A stretch of 64,000 nt of DNA from Maniola hyperantus (taxonomy: Eukaryota > Arthropoda > Insecta > Lepidoptera > Nymphalidae): the NCBI RefSeq assembly GCF_902806685.2, contig NC_048550.1, forward strand, positions 12,071,383-12,135,382, given 5' to 3'. Positions within the stretch are counted from its first letter, which is position 1, and the number at the start of each line of letters is the position of its first letter. Positions 1 to 12,300 of the stretch are shown in pieces. The notes under the pieces were generated by a model, which was given only the letters and a program-made list of their open reading frames with translations, was not told the DNA's origin and did no database searches. Position numbers and translations under genes: made by a program.

Positions 1-766
1 TTGTAACTAATATATTTACTTATTATAGTGCTCAGTTGAGAAAATTCTATTAGCGAGATTAAAGATCCTGTGGCGACATCTAGTTTGTTGATTGTAAGTT
101 ACTTCGTCGCATCATACTGTAGGAATTGTAGGATCCTTCGTATGAAATCGAAATTATTATATTATGTGGAGAACATCACAGATATTTTCTCGCTCTTCTT
201 TATTCTTAGCACATCATAATAAAGTAAAGTAGGTCAATGCGTTCAGAAAGTTTGCTTGCCCACGATTGCGACTTATTTTCAAACAGTTTCATAGTGAGAA
301 AGAAATTGGAATAATGAAAACAAAAACCGGAAGAGCTGTGTGCCCCGCGGTCCTCTTTGACTCGCTGCCACTTTGCCACAGTAAATAAACCCGAGTTTGC
401 GTTTTTATCGAAAAATACACTGCATCTCGACTCCACTCCACTTTGTATTCAGGTAAAGGTACCTATACGTGCAATTCTACACCATGCAGTACCTACGCAT
501 TAGCAAAATTCGGGCTAAAACAGAATGTACCTACAATGAAATACGGACCTTAAACGCAAGAACAACAGAGACTCGTGCTATGATTGGCCATGATATTTTT
601 GCTTTATACAAAAATAAGATTTCTAAGGAGGGACACCACGCACTAAACCCCCCCCCCCCCTGGGTTGACGTACGGGTGTGCGGGGCATCTCAACCTGTCG
701 CGGACCACATGCCAAATCAAAATAGGGGTTTTCTCCATAATTTTTTAACAACGTTGTTGTCCACAG

Positions 767-3700
767 TCGCCGCCCATACCTTGGACCAAGATCCTGATGT
801 CGATGCCGTTCTGGGCTATAATGTTGGCGCACATGGGCCAGAACTACGGCTACGAGACCCTCATGACGGAGCTGCCAACCTTCATGCGACAAGTGCTGCA
901 TTTCTCCATCAAGGATGTAAGTATCCATTAACTTGTTTGATAACCTCCCATGCGTAGTCGTGACTGCAGTGGTCTTAGAAATAAGAGCTTCCGGGTCCAA
1001 TAGCACAGGTAACTTGCAAAATTGACCCTTGCAAAAGGAATTTTCCCATACATAGAGGTTTCGATAACTTTAAGGTACTTAGGTAATCTCAAATTACTGC
1101 ATTTTTAGGGTTCCGTACCTCAAAAGGAAAAACGGAACCCTTATAGGATCACTTTGTTGTCTGTCTGTCTGTCTGTCGGTCTGTCAAGAAACCTACAGGG
1201 TACTTCCCGTTGACCTAGAATCATGAAATGTGGTAGGTATGTAGGTTTATAGCAGACATTAGGGGAAAAATCTGAAAACCGTGATTTTGTGGTTAAATCA
1301 CACAAAAAAAATTAAATTCTGGTCATGAACTAATAATTAGTATTTTCAATTTTCGAAATAAGATAAGTACCTATATCAAATGGGGTATCATATGAAAGGT
1401 CTTCACCTGTGCATTCTAAAACGAATTTTTATTTATTTTAATCCATCATAGTTTTTGATTTATCGTGCAAAATGTCGAAAAAATATGACTGTAGTACGGA
1501 ACCCTCATTGCGCGAGCCTGACTCGCACTTGGCCGGTTTTTTACTAAAGTTCTTGCATTTCACACCTGCGCCTGGTTCATGCTTAAGTCGTGTAAGTATA
1601 GGTAAGTAAAGTAAATGTGTGTTTGCAAGTGTGCTTGCTCGCGACTTTTTGGTCCGACACGTACGCACTACGCAACGTCACTAAGTTCACGCGCGCTCGT
1701 GAATTGCAAGACCCTGCAAGACCATTATTATGTTCATTTTACAAACAGGCCAGGCCCCTAATCTTTCTAGCAAAAAAACCGCGCTGATTTTCCGTTAGGT
1801 GTGTCCCCGACCATCAGCTTAAACCTGACAGACAAACAGCTTCTGTTTATCTAGCTGTCCTGTCAGGTGAACTTTGTAGTTCGTCTGTACGAATAAAAGG
1901 CACCCAGTAAACTCGCTGATCTCGCTTCACCCAATCCACTAATCTAATAAAACGCGTAAAATATAAACCTAGCTATTTATATCACGAAACCAGTTAGCCG
2001 GACGATTTCGGTGCCATTAATCATCCGAGCTGTCACAGGGTCAAAGGCTGAATAGCCAATTGACTGTTGAATCACGACGTACCCACTTCTGCCCGACATT
2101 CAATTACGCTAAACGAGGAACATATCTATTACATGTAGACCCTAGACCTATATGTAATTTACATACTAGATTAGATATCTGCGTACATTGTAGGTAGGTT
2201 TTCTTTATAGTCGTGTTCCTCATTCATTTTTTTTCTTTTTCTTTTGTAATTTCTCAATCTGGAGGTGGGCGTTAACAACTGTAACACAATTTCTAACTAA
2301 AACAGTTGTTGCCGTTCTTTACTTTTAAGGCAATCAATGTAAAAATAAAGATTTTTTTTTTCATTTTCATTGCTGAGGCTCGTGACTCCTTTCCATTAAT
2401 CTTATAATGGCAGGAGTTCTCTTGGAATAATAATGTGAACGAGATTTCGATTCTTATTATTATCAGATACCTATTAGTGATAATAACCGGGACCGACGAC
2501 TCAACGTGCTCTCCGATGCGCGAATGACACGTAATGGCCAAATTTGGACATCCAAAGTCGGTCACCCATCCAGTTGCCGACTTGGGTCAACGTTGCTTAA
2601 AAATCGCAATTGAATGATAATACGCTCTTTTTTTGGAATTCGATTAAAAATAGTGATTTGTTTCAGAATGGTTTCGTTTCGGCTCTCCCGTACCTCTGCA
2701 TGTGGCTGTTTTCAATGTTCATCTCTGTAGTGGCGGACTGGATGCTGTCCAGCGGACGCTTCAATCACACGCAAGTCAGAAAGATCATCAACAGTATTGG
2801 TATGTTTATTGCAAGTTCACTATAACTTGACGGCTAACGTTTATTTTATTTTTAGGCCAGTAAATCCAATCAATCGGCCATAAATCGTAAACGGTAAGTT
2901 TTACAAAAAAAATATACAGGAAACAAAAGATGCGAAATTTTATTCTCTACAGTAATGGTCTGCATAACTTTGCCCTAAAGTGGATAGTTTTCGAGATATC
3001 GGCCGAAAACTTTCCTTCAAGATTGCGATCGAAGCTCCACCTGGATCTGTCAGTTTTTTGTGATTTTATGGTCAGTGACCAAGTGACCCTTAAGCTAAAA
3101 ATAAAATAAAATTGGATCGGAAATTTAGTGCGAGGTTGACCAAAAAAACGGCTTTATTTACTGGCCTATTTATTCAGAGACAAGTTAGCCCTTGCAGTCT
3201 AAGATGTTAGCGGATTAACCTGGAAGGGGTATGGCAGTTTCATTAAAACCCATACCCATGTCAGTTTCTATGCGGCATCGCAACGGTATGCCGGTAGGGT
3301 AGTAACTAGCCATGGCTTTACCTATAGATAGGATTTTGTGGGAGAGATTCATGTTTCTTTTCATGGTAAGAAGCTAGGTATCTCGTTCTTGGACCGATTC
3401 TTGGATTTGTTATGAATAATTTATTTTCATTTCAGGTGAATACGGTCCAGCGATAGGGTTGTTCATCGCGGCGCACACGGGCTGCAGCCCCGCCGCGACT
3501 GTCGCAGTGCTCGCCATCGGCGTCGGCTTCAACGGCGGCATATACTCCGGGTTCAAGGTGAGTTGTTACAGCACGGGTCAGTACTAGGGTTGTTCATTGC
3601 GGCGCACACGGGCTGCAGCCCCGCCGCGACTGTCGCAGTGCTCGCCATCGGCGTCGGCTTCAACGGCGGCATATACTCCGGGTTCAAGGTGAGTTGTTAC

Positions 3701-5874
3701 AGCACGGGTCAGTACTAGGGTTGTTCATTGCGGCGCACACGGGCTGCAGCCCCGCCGCGACTGTCGCAGTGCTCGCCATCGGCGTCGGCTTCAACGGCGG
3801 CATATACTCCGGGTTCAAGGTGAGTTGTTACAGCACGGGTCAGTACTAGGGTTGTTCATCGCGGCGCACACGGGCTGCAGCCTCGCCGCGACTGTCGCAG
3901 TGCTCGCCATCGGCGTTGGCTTCAACGGCGGCATATACTCCGGGTTCAAGGTGAGTTGTTACAGCACGGGTCAGTACTAGGGTTGTTCATTGCGGCGCAC
4001 ACGGGCTGCAGCCCCGCCGCGACTGTCGCAGTGCTCGCCATCGGCGTCGGCTTCAACGGCGGCATATACTCCGGGTTCAAGGTGAGTTGTTACAGCACGG
4101 GTCAGTACTAGGGTTGTTCATCGCGGCGCACACGGGCTGCAGCCTCGCCGCGACTGTCGCAGTGCTCGCCATCGGCGTTGGCTTCAACGGCGGCATATAC
4201 TCCGGGTTCAAGGTGAGTTGTTACAGCACGGGTCAGTACTAGGGTTGTTCATCGCGGCGCACACGGGCTGCAGCCCCGCCGCGACTGTCGCAGTGCTCGC
4301 CATCGGCGTTGGCTTCAACGGCGGCATATACTCCGGGTTCAAGGTTAGTTGTTACAGCACGGGTCAGTACTAGGGTTGTTCATTGCGGCGCACACGGGCT
4401 GCAGCCCCGCCGTGACTGTCGCAGTGCTCGCCATCGGCGTCGACTTCAACGGCGGTATATACTCCGTATTCGAGGTGAGTTTTGTTAGAGCACGGGTCCA
4501 GTGATAGGGTTGTTCATCGCGGAGCACACGGGAAGCAGCCCCGCCGCGACTATCGCAGATATGGCAAGCGTGAAGCGATTAATTTTCATGACTGAACCAT
4601 ACTTGAAATAGACAAATTTTAATTCGAACCTAGGTACATACGTGGTATACGTATTACAGATTTCTATTCGGAGGTCGGGGGTTCGATCCCGGGAACTCTA
4701 ACTTTTCGGAGTTATGTGCGTTTTAATTAATTAAATATCACTTGCTTTAACGGTGAGGAAACCTGCACGCCTGAGAGTTCTCCATAATGTTCTCAAAGGT
4801 GTGTGAAGTCTACCAATTCGCACATGGCCAGCGTCGAAGACTATGGCCAAACTCCTTCTCACTCTGAGAGGGGACCCGTGCTCTGTAGCGAGCCGGTGAT
4901 AGGTTGATCATGATGATGATGATGATTACAGATTTAGATTATAATCCGTTGTTTTTGCTATTTTCTATTGGAATTGAATGATAATGAGTGTGATTCGTAT
5001 GTTTTCAGGTGAATCACTTGGACATCTCACCACGGTTCGCCGGCATCCTGATGGCGTTCACCAACTGCCTCGCCAACCTCACCGGTCTGCTGGCGCCCAT
5101 CGTCGCTGGCTACATCATTGAGGGCAGGGTATGTACCGCACCATGCAACGCCATAACTCGCGCCAATAAAGAAACGAAGCAACGCTTATCATTCTGTCTA
5201 TCACACATTTTTTATTTTTTTATTTATTACAAGTTATCTCTTGACTGCGATCTCACCTGGTGGTAAGTGATGATTAGTCATCATTGGAAGGGTACGGCAG
5301 TTTTATTAAACCGGTTTCTACGTGGCATCGAACCAGAACGCTAAATCTCCTGGCGGCACAGCTTTGCCCGTAGTGTGGTAATCAGCCACGGCCGCAGCCT
5401 CTGATCAGACCACACCAGAGACATTTTAGAAATTATAAGTTTACAAACCTCTACCCGAGACCTCCCACTTATAAGAACGCTCACCACTGCACTAGGAATG
5501 CCGTCGAAACATATTTTATAAAGTACCTATAGACTTCCACTAAGAAAGGATTTTGAACAACGGAATGTTCAAACAACCTGAATCCACGCAGTCGAGTCGA
5601 GGAAGGTCATGGACAATTTGTTTTAAACACCTAGTTAAATTAATTTTCTTTATTTCCACAGCCCACACAAGCCCAATGGAGGATAGTCTTCTACATAGCG
5701 GCCTGCATATACATATTCTGCGCTACATTCTACAATATCTTCGGCTCGGGTCGGCGGCAGGAGTGGGACAACCCTGCCGAAGACGAGGCGCTGGCGAAAA
5801 AGGCGGCGGCAAAGAAAGCGACCAAGTCGGAGAAGAAAGCTGGCAACCCGAACACAGCGGAAACCGCGCAATAG
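767..5874 (+). CDS. SLC17-type inorganic phosphate/organic anion cotransporter, 3' part (5 exons)
   Basis: Partial gene; upstream exons lie off the left edge. Exons read as 767-916, 2667-2799, 3436-3557, 5009-5128 and 5662-5874 (stop TAG 5872-5874), giving 245 residues in one continuous frame with GT-AG borders. The protein is the second half of a major facilitator transporter of the SLC17 (sialin / Na-dependent phosphate cotransporter) family: a central-loop stretch IPWTKILMSMPFWAIM, the NGFVSALPYLCMW helix, the small-residue helix of exon 3, HLDISPRFAGILMAFTN and a final helix ahead of a lysine-rich cytoplasmic tail. Members are plasma-membrane or vesicular carriers of phosphate, urate, sialic acid or glutamate; the substrate cannot be told here. 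Insect members are usually named 'putative inorganic phosphate cotransporter'. A poly(A) signal lies at 6502-6507. The third exon is followed by a tandem array of its own copies. Confidence 0.88.
1102..1543 (+). repeat. Interspersed repeat, 'GGTTCCGTACC' family (copy 1)
   Basis: About 440 bp, starting TTTTTAGGGTTCCGTACCTC with a run of GTCT units and ending GCACTTGGCCGGTTTTTT. The same two ends recur, in whole or part, at 46125-46520, 59101-59492, 61708-62140, 62823-63095 and as a fragment at 6588-6652. It is non-coding; short ORFs in it are chance. It is a common lepidopteran repeat, and I do not assign a family name. It lies in an intron of the SLC17 gene. Confidence 0.8.
3168..3320 (-). 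repeat. SINE fragment, 'GGCTTCGGCCGTGGCTAG' family
   Basis: Truncated and diverged copy, reversed, of the SINE seen complete with a tRNA-like head at 20050-20275. Key words are AAGTTAGCCCTTG and GGAAGGGGTATGGCAG. It lies in the intron before SLC17 exon 3. Confidence 0.6.
3455..4560 (+). repeat. Tandem array of 131-bp exon-plus-intron units in the SLC17 gene
   Basis: The 3' part of the exon at 3436-3557 plus 28 bp of following intron is repeated with a strict 131-bp period. Units start at 3455 (authentic exon), 3586, 3717, 3848, 3979, 4110, 4241 and 4372, and a degraded partial unit starts at 4506. Copies are nearly identical. Variant sites (TTCATT or TTCATC; GCCCCG or GCCTCG; GGCGTC or GGCGTT) alternate between units. 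The last full unit (4372) and the partial one are the most diverged. Each full unit keeps an open exon frame and a GTGAGT donor (GTTAGT in the unit at 4241), but lacks the real acceptor and first 21 coding bases after the phase-completing bases. Confidence 0.95.
4660..4926 (+). repeat. tRNA-derived SINE, Metulj-like
   Basis: Has the B-box-like GGTTCGATCCC, then the body words GTTATGTGCGTTTTAA, CCTGAGAGTTCTCCATAATG and CTGAGAGG, and ends in a GAT microsatellite tail. The family is the most frequent SINE in the window, with about a dozen copies. The name rests on my recollection of the butterfly Metulj SINE. It lies in the intron before SLC17 exon 4. Confidence 0.75.
5218..5430 (-). repeat. SINE body copy, 'GGCTTCGGCCGTGGCTAG' family, reversed
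   Basis: Reverse-orientation copy with ACAAGTTATCTCTTGACTGC, GGAAGGGTACGGCAG and GTAATCAGCCACGGCCGCAG. It lies in the last SLC17 intron. Confidence 0.65.
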
Positions 5875-6501
5875 CACGTTTAAAACACGCTCGGCACACA
5901 CAACTGGCAACACTTTAATCTAGAGTGTATATAAGGGTTGCCCTTACAGCAATATTTTATTGCAACTGGTAGGTAACCCTTACAACAACTAGCAACATTT
6001 AAATATAACTGGCAAACTGAGTTGTAAGTGGCAACACCAAAATGCATGTAAAATTAAGAAAAAAAGCCCAAATTAAAACCTGGGTTTATTGCCTTAAAAA
6101 ATTCAAATCTTTGGGTAATTAAGATAGAAAGAGTGGAAGAAAGAGAGGAAAATATGAAAGTATTTACACGTTTGTAGCATTAGCGTTAGCAACTGTAATG
6201 AAGCCCCCAAGCCAAAGGGGCCTCAATAGTAAACGAAAGCCACCCAAAAAAAATCGCTCCTGAGAATGCACCTATTCCCAATACGAGTTTTCTAGTTAGT
6301 ACAAATTTATTAAACGCATTAGTAAAAAATACTTTTGTTATTAATTATGTTAACCATTTTTTGTATAATTTAAGGTTGTGTCTGCTTTGAGCGAAAGATT
6401 ACGATAATGAATTCCAAGTTTTGAAAATTGTATGTGAAACTTTAGCGTGCACATGTTGTAGATATTCCTTTGAAGATGCTGGTGGTTCTTATTTTTCGTG
6501 A

Positions 6502-6507
6502 AATAAA
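6502..6507 (+). other. Candidate poly(A) signal of the SLC17 gene
   Basis: AATAAA about 630 bp past the stop codon, followed by an A-rich stretch. Closer weak variants may also be used. The 3' UTR is inferred to span about 5875-6530. Confidence 0.4.
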
Positions 6508-6529
6508 GTAAAAAAAATGATGTTATTTA

Positions 6530-9040
6530 TGGTCGAAGACCGCGCTTTGTAACTAAACTTTGATTGCTTTGCGATATTTCAATTGTTGTTTTTAGGGTTC
6601 CGTACCTCAAAAGGAAAAACGGAACCATAGGATCACTTTGTTGTCTGTCTGTTTTGATTAGATACTATTGTTGAATCGCAAACGGAAAGCGCAAGTAAAC
6701 GTTCAAATTAAATTCGCAAAGACTTTGAATAGACTATTCTATAGTTTTTCTATTTTTATTTATCAGTATTTTTAATTTAAAACATACATAAAAGACGCAC
6801 ATCAATAAGGCTGTGATAGAATCTTGTGTAAAGCCTCATTTACATGAAGAGAGTTCCTCGAAAATATTCGTACGATGAAGTAATATAAAAAACGAGAAAA
6901 TGAAAAGTAAAACTGGCTGTATATAGGTAGGTACATTGACAAGCGAAAATAATCGTAAATCGTAGGAATTATTTGTTTTAATATAATAATTTGAACATAG
7001 GAATAACTACCTACTATAATCTTCGATTTGGTTATCGCATAAGGCGACGAGAACGAACTTATTAAAAAACCGTTACCATATAAAAGAAAAGCAACCTCTG
7101 CCCATGTAAATGAGGCTTAATGCAACTTGGAATTCGTTACCGTGTCATTATATTTTAAACATGCTATTTATTTATTAAATATATTATAATTATATTAAGT
7201 ACCATACAAGTATTGTTCATAATTTTATAGTTTGAGAAGAGAATAATAGAGACGCGTGAAAGGTGTTAAATGACGATGGGTCCAAGATTTTTTATTAACT
7301 AAAAAAACGTTACCGTCCTAGCCAGTGACTTCACAAAACCTCGCATCCGAACATAGATATTAAATTTTGATCAAAAAAAACTTTTAAATTTTGACTAATT
7401 ATTCCAATTTAAAATTTGCAGACACTCGAATAGAAAATGTAGCAAATCGAATATGACGACATAAAAAATTTGTGTAGATTAGAGATTAAAATTATTTTAG
7501 CAAAGTTTGAATCGGTGTAGGTAATTTTTCTAATTAATCGACTTTATAGATTTGAATATTCAATTTGTTTGTCAATATTTGCCAAATGGTACCTATGAGT
7601 GAATTTATTCTTAGTCCCTTCCGTATCGCTCTAAGCGAAAGTTGCTGCGTTAGGCTGGGTCCAAGTTTGTATTATTATAGTGTGTCATAGTCCTAAAGTG
7701 GACCATGATTACTAGTTTGGACGCATTAGAATATTTTTCCGTCCTAACTAACGATCATGGTACAAGACAGGCGACGCGACGGTGATACGACATATCAAAA
7801 TGATACAAATATAGTATGGACCCAACTTTAGTAAGCAGTATAAATATGATATAATTTATTTATTGATTAAGTTTTTAATTAGTACACGTGACGTCAAACG
7901 ACGGTGTGCGCCCAGAGCTAATGTGATCATTGTTATTAATTGTAAGTAATCTTAAGCCGTTTTATACAAACATTACATACAAATTGAAGTTATAAAATAA
8001 CACAGTAACTAAGAAACTAAAAGAAAAATCTTATATATGAAGGCCCCTGAAATATTTAAATAGCTAACACATTTTGTAGTATGTTTTGTAGCATAAAATG
8101 ACTATCCTATAAAATGTCCTGTCATTTCATAAAATTATGATTGATTGTCAGGTATTCTAGCTTATAAAGTGTAGTAAACAACTTTTAAGCTAGTGGTGTG
8201 GTAATGGTTAACTTCATACTGACTTTTGCCTCTATTTATATTTACTTACTAAAGTTAGTTTCAGTTTATTCAGTCTTTGTTGAGTTGTTGAGTAAAAATT
8301 GTTAAAAAATAGATGACTGCGGCATGAAACCCCCTGTGTGAGGGGGCCTGAATATTTTTGCCGGTCTTGCCACCTAATTTACACTTCATTTTTAAAGGGG
8401 TTTTTATTTCTTTGCTGGTACTTTTAAATGTTAATGAAATAAACTAAATAAATAAATTCTGTAAATCTTGCAGTACCTAAGTATTATAAAATATAAATAC
8501 ATAGTTAATTTGTGTGTAATGTTATTTTATTAAATAAATAGAAGCTACAAATTAAATGAAGTATTGATATTTTATTATTAATCGAATTATTGCGTGTGGC
8601 AATCTCCTAAAACGACAGCTACCACCATAGATTGAATAGGTATAAAATATATGCCAAGTTCTAAGCATTTGTATACTCTACTTATAAAGTTTTAGAGAAA
8701 TACAATGATGTTTTTAATTTACTTTTCCGTTTTATTTCTAACCCTGGGCGTTTGTGCACTCATCCGTATTTGGTTCGTACTTCGTATTGTTGTTATATGT
8801 AAGCAAAAAACGGATCGCCGTTAATTGAAAAAACACGAATACGAACCGTATACGGATGAGTGCACGTATTCATTACGTTAGTTTATTAATAGCTAAATAC
8901 TAATAAATAATTAAATCATTATATAATAATTTATATTATTAAATAATTGCGTGTGCGACAGTACTCATGCGCAGCTGTCCCCCTCCACGAATCATTCAAC
9001 AAACAAATTCCTCGTTATAATATTATACTACCGTATTCCC
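6530..9040. other. Intergenic stretch between convergent SLC17 and Pol I genes
   Basis: AT-rich sequence with no supportable gene. It holds the 'GGTTCCGTACC' repeat fragment at 6588-6652 and an inverted-repeat element at 8754-8868. Long stretches (about 6660-8700) show no repeat or gene that I recognise. Confidence 0.6.
8754..8868. mobile_element. Short inverted-repeat element (MITE-like)
   Basis: Ends are GTGCACTCATCCGTAT and its reverse complement, extended by a near match around GGTTCGTA, giving arms of about 30 bp around a loop of about 50 bp. Likely a tiny foldback element; no second copy is in the window. Confidence 0.55.
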
Positions 9041-9047
9041 GAGACTT

Positions 9048-9235
9048 CATCCGGTGGACTACACAAATTTATTTCCAAACCCTATTTTACCCCTTTAGGG
9101 GTTAAATTTTCAAAAATCCTCTCTTAGCGGATGTCTACGTCATAATAGCTATCCATATGCCCAGCCTGATCGGTCCAGTAGTTTGAGCTGTTCGTTGATA
9201 TATCAGTCAGTTTTGCGTTTATATATACAGATTAG
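9048..9235 (+). repeat. Interspersed repeat, 'CCCTTAGGGGTT' family (copy 1)
   Basis: Recognised by GACTTCATCCGGTGGACTAC, the CCCCTTTAGGGGTT stretch, TAGCGGATGTCTACGTCATA and ATCGGTCCAGTAGTTTGAGC. It recurs at 19790-20005, 60972-61175, 61178-61412 and reversed at 63800-64000. It lies just beyond the 3' end of the Pol I gene and is probably a retroelement 3' end. Confidence 0.7.
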
Positions 9236-9275
9236 AATAAATGTTTTGAATTCAAGGCGTCTTGAAATGAAATTC

Positions 9276-9281
9276 TTTATT
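9276..9281 (-). other. Candidate poly(A) signal of Polr1A
   Basis: AATAAA on the minus strand, 57 bp past the stop codon. Confidence 0.5.
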
Positions 9282-9337
9282 AATAAAAAAGTTTAATCAA
9301 AATTATTTACTTACATGATAACCAATAACACCTTATC

Positions 9338-12300
9338 TTAATTGACTGCTTTGCTATAATGTTGTAAACTGAATGCACCCGTCCCACTTCTGCAAGGCTG
9401 CCCCAACATCAAACAACTGGACGCAGACCTTATAAAATCCTTCTTAGCATTAAGAACTGCTTCCTTCAAGAATATCAACGAAGATTCGAACGACATTTGT
9501 TGCAACGGAGACGTCGAGGCTTCCATACCTTTCCGACTCATCGGCTCAAACACTCCATTATAAGTCATATAATCTGCGATCAACGACAAATGTCTCGGAT
9601 CCACTACGATCCCATATACGTTAAACACATTCTGTATTTCCTTTGTAATAATTTTATTGGCTGCTTCTATGCCGTACGTGTTCGCGATCGCGTGCACGTC
9701 ATTACTGTACAGCTTATTCAAATCCAACAAGTGATTGTATTTCGACATCTGAACTATATTGATCCCTTCAGTCTTCAAATATAACTTGTCTTTTTCTTTA
9801 TTCGTGATTGCACGTCGGATATTCTTGATCTCATATATGACTGACCTACTGGCAGCGTCTCGTAGAGCTTGAGTGAGATCTACCCTCAGAAATGAGACAG
9901 GGAAAAGCACTGTTAATTCACACCACCTGTTGTGTTTCGTGTCGAATGTATAGTTTGTGGCGCTGTTTAAGTTTTCGACGACTTCGTTCATGGTTTTGTT
10001 GACTTTTTCAGTGACTTCGTTTTCGGTAACTTCGACAACTTCATCGTTTTCTTTCTCAGCCTGTTGATCGTCCTGTTCCGCTTCGTCGTCCGATTTCTCC
10101 TCTTCTCCAGACTCGGGGTCCTCGTACTCTTGGTCCTCGGAATGTTTTTTGCGTATTTTCACCTGAAATGTTAAAGTTATTTTGTTTATTTTTACTGAAG
10201 TGGAGCTCTTTTTAACGACGTGTTTTTTTGTACAATAGCACAAGAAATAACACTTTGTATAAATAATATATATAGAAATACACATTCTGTGAAAATTTCA
10301 ACTATCTAATTCAAGAGATACAGCCCGTTGACAGATGGACGGACGGATAGACGGACTGCAGAGCCAGTAATAGGATTCCGTTTGCACAATAGGATACGGA
10401 ACTATAAAAATGCAATCGTAAGACAGTTACCGAAATAAAATATGGACAAAAGAAAAATAATATGGATAAAATACGTACATCAGTATTGTCATCGTCATCA
10501 TTAGGGGCTTCCTCATCAGAGCTGTCAGCATCTGGATCAGCGGCTGGTTCAGGCGCTTCCGGTGCTCCCTCCTCATCCCCTTCATCGTCAGACACCGCAC
10601 GACGCTTCTTTTCCTTTTCCGCCGCCCATAGAATACCGGAAGTAGCTTTAGCCTGCTTACGAATAATTGCAAACATTTCGCTGAAGAATTTATTCTGCAT
10701 GTGCTTTATAACTTGAGGGGGCTTTACTGCATACTGCGTTTTATATTGGGAGTGCGGTAGAAATGCGAAACGCATAGTTGTCCTCAACTGCCTGTCCGGA
10801 ACCGTCACGATTTCGCAATGCACGTCGATCTTTTCCAAAACATCAGCCACAGTCACTCTATTCATTTTTTGCCTCAACTTTTCCGCTTTTTTGGTCAAAT
10901 CGGGGATGTTTGGGTGAAATGGTATGTCCATATTAGGTGTCTTTAACTTTGCTGATGCTGTCATCAAAATTTCTCGTAAACGAGGAATACCCAAGGTGAC
11001 GTTCATGTCACCTCTTCCCGCGAAATGGAACGTATTCAGCGTCATCTGAGTGGAGGGCTCGCCTATCGACTGAGCAGCTAACAACCCGACCGGCTCCCCC
11101 GGTTCCGCTAATGAAGCTAAATACTTCGCGTTCATGACTTCGACAAACTTGTCCTTCTCCGTAAATTCACTGTAAGTGCTTTCTTGGCGATTTTTCAAGT
11201 AATTTTGTACGAAGCCATCTAATTGCTCGTTGATAGTCCCAAACTTAAACTCGGGCGAGTTTTTGCAAGGTATCGGATCAGGACACCGCTTCTTAACATA
11301 TAGCTGCCTTTCCTCCTCGTCTAAAGAGCGCCACATTTTTTCTAACTCCCAATACAATGGATCTCGAGTTCGATCTGTCGGCATATCATCCAAATCAATA
11401 TCTTTTTTAGCTAAAGAAGAAAATTGAGAGAAGGCACTAGTTCGTACTTTTGCGAATGGGCTTCCATTCTTCTTTTTCCATTTCTTTAACGATTTTTGAG
11501 CTTTTGCTATTTCTTTTGGGTTTACATCCTCTTTGAGTTTCTTTATAATCGATTTTGAAATAAGAGCATTGGAATTAACATCCAGAAACCGGAACTGGTC
11601 TTGCTTAAGAAATTGACACTTCAGTACATCCAAGCCATCTTCTCCATATGCGAATTGAATGACACTGCTGTCAGCGTCTCTAACCGTGTGATCGTAACCA
11701 ACACTTAAACCTTCCAAGTGTTTGATCAAACATCTTTGTAGATAACCAGAACGACTTGTTTTGACAGCAGTGTCAATGAGACCTTCTCTACCAGCCATAC
11801 AGTGGAAGAAAAATTCTTGAGGTTGAATTCCCGTCATGAAGCGACCGTCAATAAACCCACCCGCTCTCGGAGACACATCGTAAGGAGGAAAACTAGGCAG
11901 AGACCGACCTGATATCATTAAAGGCGGTCTTTTGCCTTCCAATTCGATTTGGCCTAACAAACAAGAGATTTGCATGGTATTGACAGTTGAACCTTTTGCT
12001 CCCGATTGTACCATAAGTTGTAAGTTGTTTGATGGAAACTTTTCCAATAGACCCTTAGAAAGACAAGTGGTGTTAATATCGTTAGTGTAGGAATCGAGCA
12101 TATTTTTATACTGTCTGTCTAACGTCGCACGGAATTTTGGATCTTTGATCAACATTTCTCCTATAGTATCTTTAAGTTTATTGTCGTCGATGTCCACGGG
12201 TACTTCGGTAGCTTTGATTGCAGCAACTCGGCCAGCTTGGCGAACTAGGCAAATAATTTCTTCGCGTTTTTTATTAGCCTCTTCGACAACCAAAATATCC

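Noticed and set aside
469..1006. Overlapping ORFs on both strands around the first SLC17 exon
   Set aside because: They read the exon 767-916 in wrong frames or antisense; the correct frame gives the conserved SLC17 stretch.
3455..4560. CRISPR-like or satellite array
   Set aside because: The units have no spacers and are made of a coding exon plus its intron flank in a eukaryotic gene.
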